DNA of 64,000 nucleotides from Ophiodon elongatus (lineage: Eukaryota > Chordata > Actinopteri > Perciformes > Hexagrammidae), in assembly GCA_016806645.1 (NCBI GenBank), contig JACSYO010001311.1, forward strand, positions 295,001 through 359,000. The letters run 5' to 3'. This document shows, piece by piece, positions 11,701 to 20,638 of this stretch. Every line of letters starts with the position of its first letter. Position 1 is the stretch's first letter. A program made the translations under genes and the position numbers. A model generated the notes under the pieces. The model was not told where the DNA came from and ran no database searches. It was given only the letters and a program-made list of their open reading frames with translations.

Positions 11701-13335
11701 GACCAACTGCGGAGCCCCGGACAAGAGAAAGAAGAGGAGGCGATTGTTCGGTTTAAATGGAGCAAATAATTCCAATTAATGTGCAGAATTAAAGAATCAC
11801 AGCAGTTTGTAGGATCCATTTAGTAAATACTCCTCTGTCTGCAATGTAATCCAATTATTAAAAGTTAACACGTGCACAAAATATACACAAAACATACAAA
11901 CGGGTGTCATTTTACATTATGAAAGGGGATCGAGAGTTTGCAGCGTGATCTCTTATTGTCTGATGGGGAAATTATCAGTTGAACCACCCGGTAGCTGTGG
12001 ATGGACTTAACGCCTACATAGTGTTTAACCCGCCATGACACATGGTCGTCCGCCGCCGGCCCTGTGTGACACAACATGTCCCACCCATTGCCTAAAACAC
12101 CAGCTACCAAAATAGACACCCTCCACAACACAGCGGCAGCTGGGTGCACCATAGTCCGCCGCACCTGTCTCATCTCCTCTCAAGCAAACGGATTTGAACC
12201 CACTTGGCACACTTGCATGAATGAAAAATGGCCAGCCAACTTCCTGTATGTAGGTGCCCGGATGCTTCAACTCTTGCATGCAACTTCTTAAAATCAACAG
12301 GCTAAAAAATTAAAAAAAAAATTAAAATGAATTATCATGATAGTAATCGACATGGACGATAATATCTTGTGTAGCAGAAACAGGAAATTAAATTATCCAA
12401 TGCGCGTGTAAGGGAAGTGGCAGTTATGAGCCTGTACTTTTAACACGCCCCACACTACAACCACGAGGTGCATCACCATGAGAGCGGTGCTCCTAAAGTC
12501 TGACCCATTCACCTGCAAATACTCTCCAAAAAAAGATGTACAATACATTACTTTCACATGTTGCATTTCCCACGTGGAATAGATTTACGTCACCATTCTG
12601 GTTATATTGAAATACATTTAAAAAAAAAAAAATTTAAGCACGTGTTAAATAGATACTTTCGACCAATTATGTGTTAAATAAGCCCCACGTGCGTTTACTG
12701 AAGTGACTTTATAGGAGTAACGCTTAATCTCCTCGAGGCCACTTTCTCCAGGCTGTCGGGTTCTGCCTGTTCAACAAGGCCGGTGGGGGTTGGGTGGAGG
12801 GGAGACAAGCCAAAACAAGTTGGCCTGCAAACTGTTTATCCCCAAATACTTCCGAGCCCCACGCGTGCCATCGCCTTCTACGTCCGTGTGGGTGTCATCG
12901 GTCCGGCTAACTAGGGGGTTGAGGGGGCACAAAAGCGGCCACGCGGACCTCATGTCGCGAGGGGGGCTTACGGACCGCTAGCTAGTAGAGCAGCTCGAGC
13001 CCGTTAGCATGAAGTATTTCTACCTGCAGCTTCGCTTAAAGAGGCGCTTAAATACAATAAAAAGCAGACATTATCTCACCATCTTTCTTGAGCGGGACGG
13101 GCGCCTGGGTCTCCTCCTTCTTGTCCGTCAGCGGGACCTTTCTGTCTTTTTGGGACTCCTTTTTGGGCTGCTTGGCAAGCTGGGCTGCGGTCTTGGCGGC
13201 ACCGGGAACAGGGGCTTCCTTCTTCTTCGCCTCGGCCTGCTTCAGCAGCTCGAACGGATCCGACTCATCGTCAAATAGCTGGTCGAACCGATTGGCTATG
13301 GGACAGCCAAACTTGTTTTGCATTTCTCCGGGCAT
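6831..13335 (-). CDS. serbp1: SERPINE1 mRNA-binding protein 1 (SERBP1 / PAI-RBP1), complete
   Basis: Cytoplasmic and nuclear RNA-binding protein of the HABP4/PAI-RBP1 (Stm1-related) family. It binds mRNA, including PAI-1 mRNA, and sits on 80S/40S ribosomes. Nine coding exons on the minus strand: 13335-13080, 11647-11443, 10844-10698, 10563-10492, 8659-8585, 8412-8244, 7460-7416, 7289-7083 and 6887-6831. The phases are consistent and sum to 1233 nt (410 residues plus stop; human about 408). The N terminus has NRFDQLFDDESDPFELLKQA. An arginine/glycine box follows around residues 155-200 (GRGRGMGRGDVFDSRGKREF). The conserved core has [19 protein letters not shown]. A second RGG box is near residues 345-375, and the end is VDDPEAFPALA. 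The start codon sits in GCCATCATGC. The optional human segment between KDEL and DQSN was not found. The a/b paralogue cannot be assigned. Confidence 0.95.
7083..7289 (-). CDS. serbp1: serbp1 coding exon 8 (second RGG box)
   Basis: Encodes DDDHHFRKPANDITSQLEIN followed by FGDLGRPGRGRGGGPRGG and more RGG repeats, ending RPVRAPRPER. The local sequence is very GC-rich. Acceptor ATTCAG, donor AGG|GTAAAT. Confidence 0.92.
7416..7460 (-). CDS. serbp1: serbp1 coding exon 7 (45-nt acidic microexon)
   Basis: Encodes EPKEEVIETETEDPK between ATTAG and AAG|GTAAAA sites. It is 15 whole codons, so it could be skipped without a frameshift. It differs from the human linker at this place. Confidence 0.8.
7680..7740 (+). 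repeat. LINE/SINE-type 3' tail
   Basis: AAAGCACTTTGAAAGGCGG then GTATAAATAAAG and an AT-rich tail. It closely resembles sequences at 34895-34950 and 49111-49160 in this window, the shared 3' end of a dispersed teleost retroelement. It lies in serbp1 intron 6. Confidence 0.55.
8244..8412 (-). CDS. serbp1: serbp1 coding exon 6 (conserved core)
   Basis: Encodes [20 protein letters not shown] followed by MQDKERAKVEFNTRKPNEG and FMLHKSKAE. The donor is GAA|GTGAGT and the exon ends in phase 0. Confidence 0.93.
8585..8659 (-). CDS. serbp1: serbp1 coding exon 5
   Basis: A 75-nt exon encoding EIDQSNVTEENPEGEEHPPA and DSEN. It joins exon 4 directly after KDEL, so the human alternative segment between these blocks is absent or was not detected. 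Confidence 0.9.
8720..8778. repeat. Poly(A) plus (AT)n microsatellite
   Basis: About 19 A residues followed directly by about 20 AT units, in serbp1 intron 4. Confidence 0.9.
9125..9330 (+). repeat. SINE-like dispersed repeat fragment
   Basis: The phrases TGCTCAAGGCAATGCCAAGG, CCCCTGAACAAGGTGC, TCCAGGGGTGCCTGG and GCATGTCTGTGGGTCCTGTG are typical of the non-tRNA part of abundant teleost SINEs. It sits in serbp1 intron 4. Confidence 0.55.
9629..9700 (+). repeat. Three tandem copies of a 24-bp unit containing ATTGG
   Basis: A 24-bp unit beginning ACTGTGCTGTGATTGG is repeated three times almost perfectly. Each unit holds one inverted CCAAT pentamer (ATTGG). Because 24 is a multiple of three, the repeat gives an open frame with a repeated CCDWLVL motif, which is not a gene. 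Confidence 0.85.
10492..10563 (-). CDS. serbp1: serbp1 coding exon 4
   Basis: A 72-nt exon encoding SVKGEEKRGGSGPHNWGTVK and DEL. Acceptor TTTTAG, donor CA|GTAAGT. It keeps phase 2. Confidence 0.9.
10698..10844 (-). CDS. serbp1: serbp1 coding exon 3 (first RGG box)
   Basis: Encodes PVGDRPMRGRGG followed by GRGRGMGRGDVFDSRGKREF and DRHSGSDR. This RGG and FDSRGKREFDRHSGSDR block is the family's most recognisable part. Flanking sites are TTTAG and AG|GTACCG. Confidence 0.94.
11443..11647 (-). CDS. serbp1: serbp1 coding exon 2
   Basis: The acceptor CCTAG precedes GTCCCGG, and the donor AA|GTGAGT is at 11442. It encodes a Gly/Arg/Pro/Glu-rich segment ending GEFSVEK, equivalent to human GEFSVDR. 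Confidence 0.92.
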
Positions 13336-13620
13336 GATGGCGCCCCTTCAGCAGGATTTTCCTCCGATTCTACGAGGCTTGGTGCGAACACTTCGCTAGA
13401 TGAAGCCACAAGATGGCTGGGAAAAGGACCTTCTTCTCTTCCGGCGCGGTAGACATCCGGGGCCTCGGCCGTTGGGGCGGCTGGGGCTTGTAGTCTTTTT
13501 GAAAAGAAGATTCCATCCACTCAGCCGCGGGGGCGGACCGATTACGAACTACATTACCCACAATGCACTTCTCGCCAGTGTCGCTAGCCGTTGTAGAGAC
13601 AAGCATGGGTGCCCTGGCAC
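12730..13620. promoter_or_regulatory. serbp1: CpG-rich promoter region of serbp1
   Basis: GC- and CpG-rich sequence spans exon 1 and its upstream side, in contrast to the AT-rich flanks. The transcription start should lie within a few hundred bases above 13335. I see no TATA box, as expected for a broadly expressed gene. Confidence 0.55.
13080..13335 (-). CDS. serbp1: serbp1 coding exon 1
   Basis: Encodes residues 1-85, from MPGEMQNKFGC through KVPLTDKKEETQAPVPLKKDG. The donor G|GTGAGA is at 13079 and the exon ends in phase 1. Confidence 0.93.
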
Positions 13621-13639
13621 CACACACTCTTGTTTTGAT

Positions 13640-15605
13640 TCCTGATGGGGAAAAAACTCTTTAACGTTAGTGCTTAAATATGTTTACAACCGTTTGTCAG
13701 TTTTAATTTTAGGAGGTTTTAACGGCTCTGTTGCCCCTGTTTTATGCTCACGTGACACCTTTACACACCTTTTAAGGGAGACCATAGGTGCAGCTGTTTG
13801 TTGCTAATATGTTTCAGTTAAATAAGATGTGGTTATAAGTAAAGGTCAGTGTTTAGTTTATGTTTAACAACTGACTGGATCTTCGGTAAAGGTCATCAAG
13901 GAGTGAAAAAAGTTGACTGTCCTACCATTTAAATGTGTCTGAGAACAAGTATTCACACCACTCTGAGCCCCTGGCCTGACTGTAAACAATATTTCACACT
14001 TATATTTAGATATTTAGCACCACTCCTGAGGGGTTAATAAAACCCGATCCATAGCAAATGGGGTTTCTGTGCATACAACAGAGAAAACTCTTTATCGAGA
14101 GCAATAGTGTGGTTGGAAGACATCTTTCGTTTTTCAGCCACAATAATCCTCCAGGGAAAGATGAGTTGACAAGAAAGGGTGGCACATTCCAGGTTGCATT
14201 ATTAGTTGTGGACACACACAAACACTCATATACACACACACACACACACTTTCAGATATGAGCTTTACCAGTTTGGAAGGATGTTGTATTTTTATTTATT
14301 GGACATTTTCACGCCAGACTTTCCAACAAACAAACAATTCAGCAAAAATAATACCACAATATACTTGTTTAAAATAACTAATCTCCAGTGAGCTTTATAA
14401 TTATAAGAAATATCCTTTGTTGACCAGGAATTTATCAAATGTTTTTCTAAAGGAGTTAACTGAAGTCCTCTGGAAGCTCGTTCCATTCTTTTACAGCACA
14501 AAGTGTGAGGACGCTTTAATTTTTCCTCTCTTTTCAGAGAAACACACAAGTGGGAATGATTTTAAAGAGTTCCCTCTTAAATCATACCAGTTATACCAAA
14601 AGTGGACGACAGGCTCGGCTGTGATATCTTATATTCTGTTTCGCCCTCATGTGTCTGTCTATGCATACATCTTTATATTCGTCTCTTGGCGATACATCTG
14701 AAAATATCCAAAAAGAAAAATGTGAAGAATTCTTCAAAGGATGTTGCCTATAAAGTTTGGCAGACATGTTTCACAGCGGGGGTCCTTCTGGTCTGAATGT
14801 GGGATATCCACATGAAATAATTCAGGCAGGTCTCATCCAGCATAAAAAATGAGAAGTAACTTCTCGTTGGATGTCATATGTTTGAGGATACGTGGAATGA
14901 TTGCGTAAAAACCTCATCTTGCACTCACGGTGCTGCTGGGAGAATCCAACACATGGGACTCCTTCAGTCCGTTCTGAAACAGCATTGCATCGGTGAAGGT
15001 TTGAGCTTGGTGTCTTCGAGTAGAGTGGATGTTATCAATATTATTATCACGAACAGGAAAAGCAACATCACCACTTCCTTTAACACGGAGAGGATAAAAC
15101 ATTGAAGCAGAAGACACATTTAGATCGTTTTTTGACAAAACGATAACTGAAAAGGCTCAAGAGTCGCAGACTACAATGTAAAGAAGTATTTAATCAAAAC
15201 CTAAAACATGTATACTGATTTATTCAAATAAATGCTTGTTTGTGCCTCATGCCGCCTCTGCTCAATTAGTATTTTACATTAGAGGATACACACAATTTTA
15301 AATCATTATTTCTTAGTTGTCGGTGTACTAAAAATGGCTTTAATCTTTATATTCTTATCAGCCTACATAGCCTTATCAGCCTACATATCTTTTCAGGCTA
15401 GTTTTTGACTGAGTGGTTAAAACGTGGTGTAAACGTGAAGCCTATAACAAAAAGGCATCAAACACACGCTTGAAGGCCTCATTGTTGGGATTTTAGGAGT
15501 TGTGGGTGATGGTGTTTTTTTTTTTACCTTATAAGGAAAGTCAAACCCCGCCAGCTGAGTTTTGTTACACTGACTTTAGTGATTGCAGGGAGACAAATGG
15601 ACATT
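13640..15605. other. Intergenic stretch between serbp1 and the 17059 reading frame
   Basis: No exon-like structure or recognisable protein was found. A short (CA)n lies at 14232-14249. The ORFs here have no family resemblance and no splice or codon support. Confidence 0.5.
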
Positions 15606-15610
15606 TGCAC

Positions 15611-15904
15611 TTAAAGGTGCAGTGTGTAGAATTTGCGACCAATGGAAATTTCTCCTGTGTGCCAAGCGTATAAAAGAGAACAACTCGAAAACATGAAAGC
15701 AAAAATGTCCTCATCTCGTGTTTGGGTTGTCCTTTCTGGGCTTCTGTAGAATGTAGATGGAGATATAAATATAAACGGCTCATTCTGAGGTAGCAAACAT
15801 TATGATTATTATTTTCAGGCGATTATATGCTAAAGAAAACATACTTATATAGTATTCAATTTCTGACAAAAGAGCCCCCGAAATGCGAAACACTGTACCT
15901 TTAA
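15611..15904. mobile_element. TTAA-flanked MITE (piggyBac-like target site)
   Basis: Starts TTAAAGGTGCAGTGTGTAG and ends CACTGTACCTTTAA, so imperfect terminal inverted repeats are bounded by TTAA on both sides. The interior phrase ATATAAACGGCTCATTCTGA is typical of this abundant teleost element. Length is 294 bp with no coding capacity. A fragment of the same family is at about 40585-40640. Confidence 0.75.
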
Positions 15905-16195
15905 GGTCTGTCACAAAAACCATACAAAAGCCAAACAATGGATGTTATTTTGCATGAAGGGCTTGTTTTTTATATGGAGAACAAAAACGCTGCACAATGG
16001 TTCAACCGCACCGACAATATGAGAGGAAAGAGACTTTTGAGCTGCAGCTGAAAAATAATAGAAGAAATCACCAGTAATTGATGAAAAAGAAACTGGAAGT
16101 TTAGCATCAAAATATAACAAGCTGGAATATCAACAGGCATTTAGCACAGCTATTGAACTAGGGTCACTTAAGCTTTTATTTTAAATATATATATA

Positions 16196-16198
<3 letters not shown>

Positions 16199-16262
<64 letters not shown>

Positions 16263-16307
16263 TTCAATATATACAACATGTAAATTTAGATAAGTGTATG
16301 TGTTTTG

Positions 16308-16341
<34 letters not shown>

Positions 16342-16458
16342 GTATTTCTATACTTTATTTGTCATTTTGTATTTATTTGAGTGTATATTTATTTATATAT
16401 ATATAAATATATCAATGAATATATTTATATGTATATATATACATATAGATATATTCAC

Positions 16459-16513
<55 letters not shown>

Positions 16514-16623
16514 AATATATATAAATATATACACTCAGTGAAATCCAACTGCCAATTAAAGTTTGGAGAAGTGTATGTGTGTTATATATATATACACATA
16601 CATAGATTCATATATCTATACAT

Positions 16624-16689
<66 letters not shown>

Positions 16690-16690
16690 T
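16199..16690. repeat. Cluster of long (TA)n microsatellites
   Basis: Uninterrupted TA tracts at about 16199-16261, 16309-16331, 16464-16498 and 16633-16687 are separated by short AT-rich spacers. They generate tyrosine/isoleucine-repeat ORFs that are not genes. This part of the sequence may be length-variable or misassembled. Confidence 0.9.
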
Positions 16691-17058
16691 CTATACTTTA
16701 CTTGTCATTTTGATTTCACTGGAGTTAAGTTTTATCCTCAAACATCAATTAGGCAAATTGATGTTTTCATTATATGCTTAATTATAGTTTTCATTCAATG
16801 TTCTTTTTGTTAATAACATAAAACTGAGTTTATTGCACCTACAGTTTGACTTTTGCTGTCATAATGCTCATTTTAGTATTTAGTTTAAAGATAGAGGCGA
16901 CAACCTTATCTTCTACTCGTCTGTGTCTCTCACGTCGCTGAACTGAACGATGTGTAGATGTGGTCCAACCCACCGGGTGACGCCGGTCGGACCGTCAGTC
17001 CCTCCTGAACGCGCTTTGGAGACTCGGCCGGTTCTTATTCCCGCGCACGATCGGAGAG

Positions 17059-17505
17059 ATGACGTCTCCAGTCGCCAAAGCCATGATCGAGTCCTACGCG
17101 CTCATGGTCATGGTCATGGGCACGTTTTTCGTCTACTTCTGCGGGATGGTTTGGGCTTTTTGCAACCCGAAACTGAGCGCAGCGGAGGAGGAGGAGGAGG
17201 AGGAGGAGGAGGAGGAGGAGGAGGAGGAGACCGGGACCGGGAAGCCGGCGGCGGGACACGGGGACGACCGCTGGATGCGCGCGGCCCCAAACCCGCCGGA
17301 GCGGAATTTCAGGTGCGCATGCAGCGTTACGCATCTGCCGCCGGCGGCACCGCCGTACACCGCGGCCGAGGGGCTCGCGCAGACCACGTATGTAAACTTT
17401 TGGGACGACACCGACAGTCTGCTGTCGGACTGCACGACGTTTTGCCACGAGGATCGTGGAATTAGCAACCAAGTCGGACAAAGTCCTGGAAAGTTGGTGA
17501 CCTAA
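17059..17505 (+). CDS. Unrecognised single-exon membrane protein with a 15-glutamate run
   Basis: An open frame of 148 codons in GC/CpG-rich sequence that stands out from the AT-rich flanks. I do not recognise the family. Residues about 11-35 (YALMVMVMGTFFVYFCGMVW) form one strong hydrophobic segment near the N terminus, fitting a signal anchor or small single-pass protein. Residues 43-57 are 15 consecutive Glu from a GAG repeat. A proline/alanine-rich stretch follows, then a C-terminal part with TYVNFWDDTDSLLSDC. No splice sites were needed. The start ATG in GAGAGATGACG is the first in frame after a CpG-rich leader. It converges on hsd17b7, whose stop lies 231 bases beyond. A plus-strand AATAAA at 17785 falls inside the hsd17b7 last exon, so the 3' ends may overlap. 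A second exon cannot be excluded. Confidence 0.5.
   Translation: MTSPVAKAMIESYALMVMVMGTFFVYFCGMVWAFCNPKLSAAEEEEEEEEEEEEEEETGTGKPAAGHGDDRWMRAAPNPPERNFRCACSVTHLPPAAPPYTAAEGLAQTTYVNFWDDTDSLLSDCTTFCHEDRGISNQVGQSPGKLVT
17185..17229 (+). repeat. (GAG)15 trinucleotide repeat
   Basis: Fifteen perfect GAG codons inside the 17059-17505 frame. The opposite strand gives poly-serine and poly-leucine shadow ORFs. Confidence 0.95.
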
Positions 17506-17735
17506 CCTTCACATCCAGGTGTGCAGTAGTTTGTGTGTCGTTCCCCTCATATAGTATCATTCTTTAAAGGAGTGGATGGACTGAAAAGAAGTGGATGAGG
17601 AAAGAGGCAATGCTCACTTTTATTCCCCCAAAACTCTTAACAGCATACACAACTCTGGTTCTTTGTCCTATAACAGACATTTTATATATATAATGCCCAT
17701 AGAGTCACTGTAACTTGTTTATTTGTGCTGTGAGT
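17506..17735. other. Short region between two convergent 3' ends
   Basis: Holds candidate minus-strand poly(A) signals for hsd17b7: TTTATT on the plus strand at 17718-17723 and 17618-17623. No other gene is seen. Confidence 0.45.
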
Positions 17736-17939
17736 TCAGGTCTGCCATGTTTTGTGAGCGCTGAAAGAAAGTATGCCAGACAGGAATAAAATACTCTCCA
17801 TCCCAGAACTGTGTGATCCGCAGGTCCTGCAGGAATACTGTGATTCTCTTTGTCTTTCCTTCAGTTTCTGTCTTACGTCACGTTCCAGTTGCAGCAATTT
17901 CTCACACAAAGCGTCCGATGTTTCCGCGTCGATGTCCAT
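17736..17939 (-). CDS. hsd17b7: hsd17b7 last coding exon
   Basis: Encodes MDIDAETSDALCEKLLQLER then DVRQKLKERQRES and about 35 further residues to a TGA at plus-strand 17736-17738. The C terminus is longer than the human one and unlike it after KERQ. Confidence 0.8.
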   Translation of the reverse strand: MDIDAETSDALCEKLLQLERDVRQKLKERQRESQYSCRTCGSHSSGMESILFLSGILSFSAHKTWQT

Positions 17940-18017
17940 CTGCAAAAAAAGCGGAACAGAAGACATTCATTTTTGTGATTTCATGATTTATTACAGATTT
18001 TTTAGTATTTCTTGTAC

Positions 18018-18116
18018 CTTTCGTGGCCGTGTGTAGTTGTTTCCCAGACCAGATGTTAAGCTTTGGTACTTGGCTTGAGGGTCCAGTGATTCAGGCTTTT
18101 GCTTAAATAGCCGGAG
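18018..18116 (-). CDS. hsd17b7: hsd17b7 exon 8
   Basis: Encodes LRLFKQKPESLDPQAKYQSL then TSGLGNNYTRPRK. Sites are TTTCAG and AAG|GTACAA, both phase 0. Confidence 0.86.
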
Positions 18117-18208
18117 CTGAAAGAAAGAGCAACATTCATGAATGAATTTGTACTAAACTGTGTATGAAAATGTGAAAATGTGCTTTTTTTTATTTTATGT
18201 TTACCTAC

Positions 18209-18265
18209 CAGGGCTTCAGCTCCGTTATAAGGCGTAAGAGTGAAAGTATTGGTGAACATTCTTAT
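18209..18265 (-). CDS. hsd17b7: hsd17b7 exon 7
   Basis: Encodes IRMFTNTFTLTPYNGAEAL (19 codons), matching human FANAFTLTPYNGTEAL. Sites are CTCAG and CTG|GTAGGT. Confidence 0.88.
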
Positions 18266-18357
18266 CTGAGATCAGGAAAGAGAGATGCATTCAGATACAA
18301 ATTTCAGTTTTGTGTGTGTGTGTGTCATTAATTTAAAACCATCAGAGTTGCACTCAC

Positions 18358-18471
18358 AAGCCAAAAGACGGGCATGAGCAGAGTCCAGAGGACGGCTGGG
18401 AAGGAGGGCAGGATCCCGTAGGTCAGATTGGTCATCACAAAACCAGGACAAGTGACGGAGGAGAACAAACC
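18358..18471 (-). CDS. hsd17b7: hsd17b7 exon 6
   Basis: Encodes GLFSSVTCPGFVMTNLTYGI then LPSFPAVLWTLLMPVFWL, 38 whole codons with no stop. It includes the hydrophobic segment seen in the human protein. Confidence 0.88.
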
Positions 18472-18555
18472 CTAGAGAGCAGGAATCACAGTTATCAACA
18501 TCATGGGAGATTAAGAAAGAAAGAAAAAGACACGGGGGATACGGAGCATGTGAGG

Positions 18556-18603
18556 TGTGTGAGTGTCTGTGTGTCTGTGTGTCTGTGTGTGTGTGTGTGT
18601 GTG
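18556..18603. repeat. (GT)n-rich microsatellite beside hsd17b7 exon 5
   Basis: An interrupted (GT)n with CTGT variants, ending about 9 bases from the exon 5 donor in intron 5. Confidence 0.85.
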
Positions 18604-18612
18604 AGGGCCGAC

Positions 18613-18807
18613 CTGTTTGTTGTAGCGTGTGTTGAGCGCCAGGCTGAGCAGGTCGGAGGTGTATTTGGAGGAGCTGTGAGGTTGGGTGCCTCTCCGGTGC
18701 TGCATGTCTTCAAGGTTGAAAGCTGAGCGGTGAGCGTTGCTGGAGGAGGTCCAGATCAGCTGGGGCGTCCGGCCTGCGCGGCACAGAACTGGTTCCAGCT
18801 CCCTGAT
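18613..18807 (-). CDS. hsd17b7: hsd17b7 exon 5 (active-site exon, Tyr to His)
   Basis: Encodes IRELEPVLCRAGRTPQLIWT then SSSNAHRSAFNLEDMQHRRG and PHSSSKYTSDLLSLALN. The catalytic tyrosine of the SDR YxxxK motif is replaced by histidine (CAC for TAC). The donor CAG|GTCGGC is weak and a (CA)-rich tract follows in the transcript. Confidence 0.88.
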
Positions 18808-19589
18808 CTGGGCAAACAACACAGGAGAACAACACAGCGGGACAATACTAAAAAAAAACTAACACTACTAACAAAAAAACAAACCCATCATAACAACAGT
18901 TTCAGCCTTAAATAGTGCGTTTTTAATAAAACAAAGACATATTACACACATTGCCTCGAAATCAGGCCGAAAGAGGCAAGTTGCTGATTTGAATTAAGAG
19001 ATTTTTACTTGATTTGTGTGAGAAACAGATGAGTTTACTCATTTTATCCACTCACAGATGCACTTTTTTTTTTCCTACATGTATTTATCTCCAATCATTA
19101 TCCATAAACTTTGCACTATCACACTTCATTTATAAATCTATCCTTGGTATCCTTGCCCAATAACTTATCCACTTACATGTCTAGTAAACATACATGTTTG
19201 CTCTTTCACTCGTTCCATTTGCTGTCCAGCATGATTCTCCAAACTGCCTTTAAGTTAAGAACTCTGGAAATAACTTCTGTGGGGTCAAGGGTTGTGGCAA
19301 ACCTACAGTATTGTGAGAAAATCCCAGGACATTATTCTAAAAGCTGCATGGCTGATATTATTTTTCATTTAGTATTTAATAAGCTAAAGTGCTGTAAACT
19401 GTAAACCAAGATGCTTATAAGATGTTATGGTTACATGGTATTTTTTTTTTAATCAGGTTTATAATTCTGTTTAACATTATAATTGTATTTGAATTCCTTT
19501 TTTAGGATCATTGTAACTGATATAATAATAATAATTATTCTTATTAATAATAATATTATTGTGTCTATTTATTCTATTTTGTGTCTGTA

Positions 19590-19680
19590 TGAATGTCCTG
19601 TCGCATTGCTTTTGTGTGAATGAGACCCTGTGTCTCAATGAGATTACCATGTATAAATAAAGGTTAAATATATATATATT
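19590..19680 (+). repeat. LINE 3' tail in hsd17b7 intron 4
   Basis: GAGACCCTGTGTCTCAATGA then TATAAATAAAGGTTAAATAT matches the well-known tail of an abundant teleost non-LTR element. Confidence 0.55.
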
Positions 19681-20162
19681 TTTTAACTAACTGGTGAAGA
19701 TATACTGTAGAGTTCAAGCATCTCTTTCCACGTCGAGTCGTTTTAGATTCCTTAAATTAATCAGCAACGTTAAAAATTCCTGCCAAACTTTATTGACCGT
19801 TTCAGAAGAACATTACCAAAAAGATTCTGTCACTTCAGCTGTCTGAAGCGTAGAAGGGTTTTGAGAAGGTTTCTCTGCGATGGCAACTTAATACATGTCA
19901 GGATTCATCTGCAAACGCACAGTAGGCAGAATACTGTCCGCGGTGACTTAATACCGAGAACAGCACCGTTAATATTTAATGAGCGGCGTTGCTCAATGAC
20001 AGATGGATCCAGTATCAGCTATATTTATTCCATCAAGGGTAAACAGCTGAGTAGAATTACCGTCCCTGCAGGAAAACCGAAGGAAGCGTGGTTTTGTATT
20101 AGATTATATGTGTGGATGAAACCATACTGTATAACTCAGCAGCCAAACTAAAAGTTACTCAC

Positions 20163-20245
20163 CAGTAGGAAGTGACCGAAGAGGGGTGACGCGGTCCTTC
20201 TGCGTGAGAATCCCCTCACCGGTGGCAAACATGGCGACGATACGA
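20163..20245 (-). CDS. hsd17b7: hsd17b7 exon 4 (internal deletion)
   Basis: Begins RIVAMFATGEGILTQKDRVT, then jumps with a frame change to FGHFLL. The roughly 11 codons found between these blocks in other vertebrates (equivalent to human ADGLQEVFETN) are missing. The 83-nt length implies a net loss of 32 bases. Splice sites TTGCAG and CTG|GTGAGT are intact. Confidence 0.82.
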
Positions 20246-20391
20246 CTGCAATAAAGATGTTATAGAAACCTGAGCTCTAGAGAGGCAGAATGAGTAGTCA
20301 GAATGATTAATGTATACAGGCACGTTAAAGAATACAAAGCCACCGACGCAGCTCAGGAATTGGGAGTAGCTGCCAAAAATCAACAAAGTAC

Positions 20392-20484
20392 CTGGAGAAG
20401 AGGCCCTTGAAAAAGGCTTTTACATCAAACTGTGGGTTTGGCATGATGCCTGCGTTCAGGTAGAGGTAGTCCAGACGGTTATAC
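20392..20484 (-). CDS. hsd17b7: hsd17b7 exon 3
   Basis: A 93-nt exon encoding YNRLDYLYLNAGIMPNPQF then DVKAFFKGLFS, nearly identical to the human segment. Acceptor CCTGCAG, donor AG|GTACTT. Confidence 0.88.
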
Positions 20485-20593
20485 CTGCAGGAATCAATCA
20501 CAATCATATATATTCACTTCTGTAACACACACAAAGAATATAACCTGGTCTGTGTCGATGACAGTTTGATGTGAATGTGCATTTGCGTGCCAC

Positions 20594-20622
20594 GCTGCTG
20601 CTGCTGCTGCTGCTGCTGCTGC
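20594..20622 (-). repeat. (CAG)n tract in hsd17b7 intron 2
   Basis: About nine and a half CAG units on the minus strand (GCT on plus), starting 16 bases downstream of the exon 2 donor. Confidence 0.95.
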
Positions 20623-20638
20623 GAGTCCATCCTCCCAC

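Noticed and set aside
12025..12297. Overlapping ORFs in serbp1 intron 1
   Set aside because: Present on both strands, no family resemblance, and inside a well-defined intron.
16367..16813. Tyr/Ile-rich ORFs
   Set aside because: Direct translation of (TA)n microsatellites.
17035..17481. Minus-strand ORFs with poly-Leu or poly-Ser opposite the 17059 frame
   Set aside because: Shadows of the GAG repeat. The plus frame has a better membrane segment and start context.
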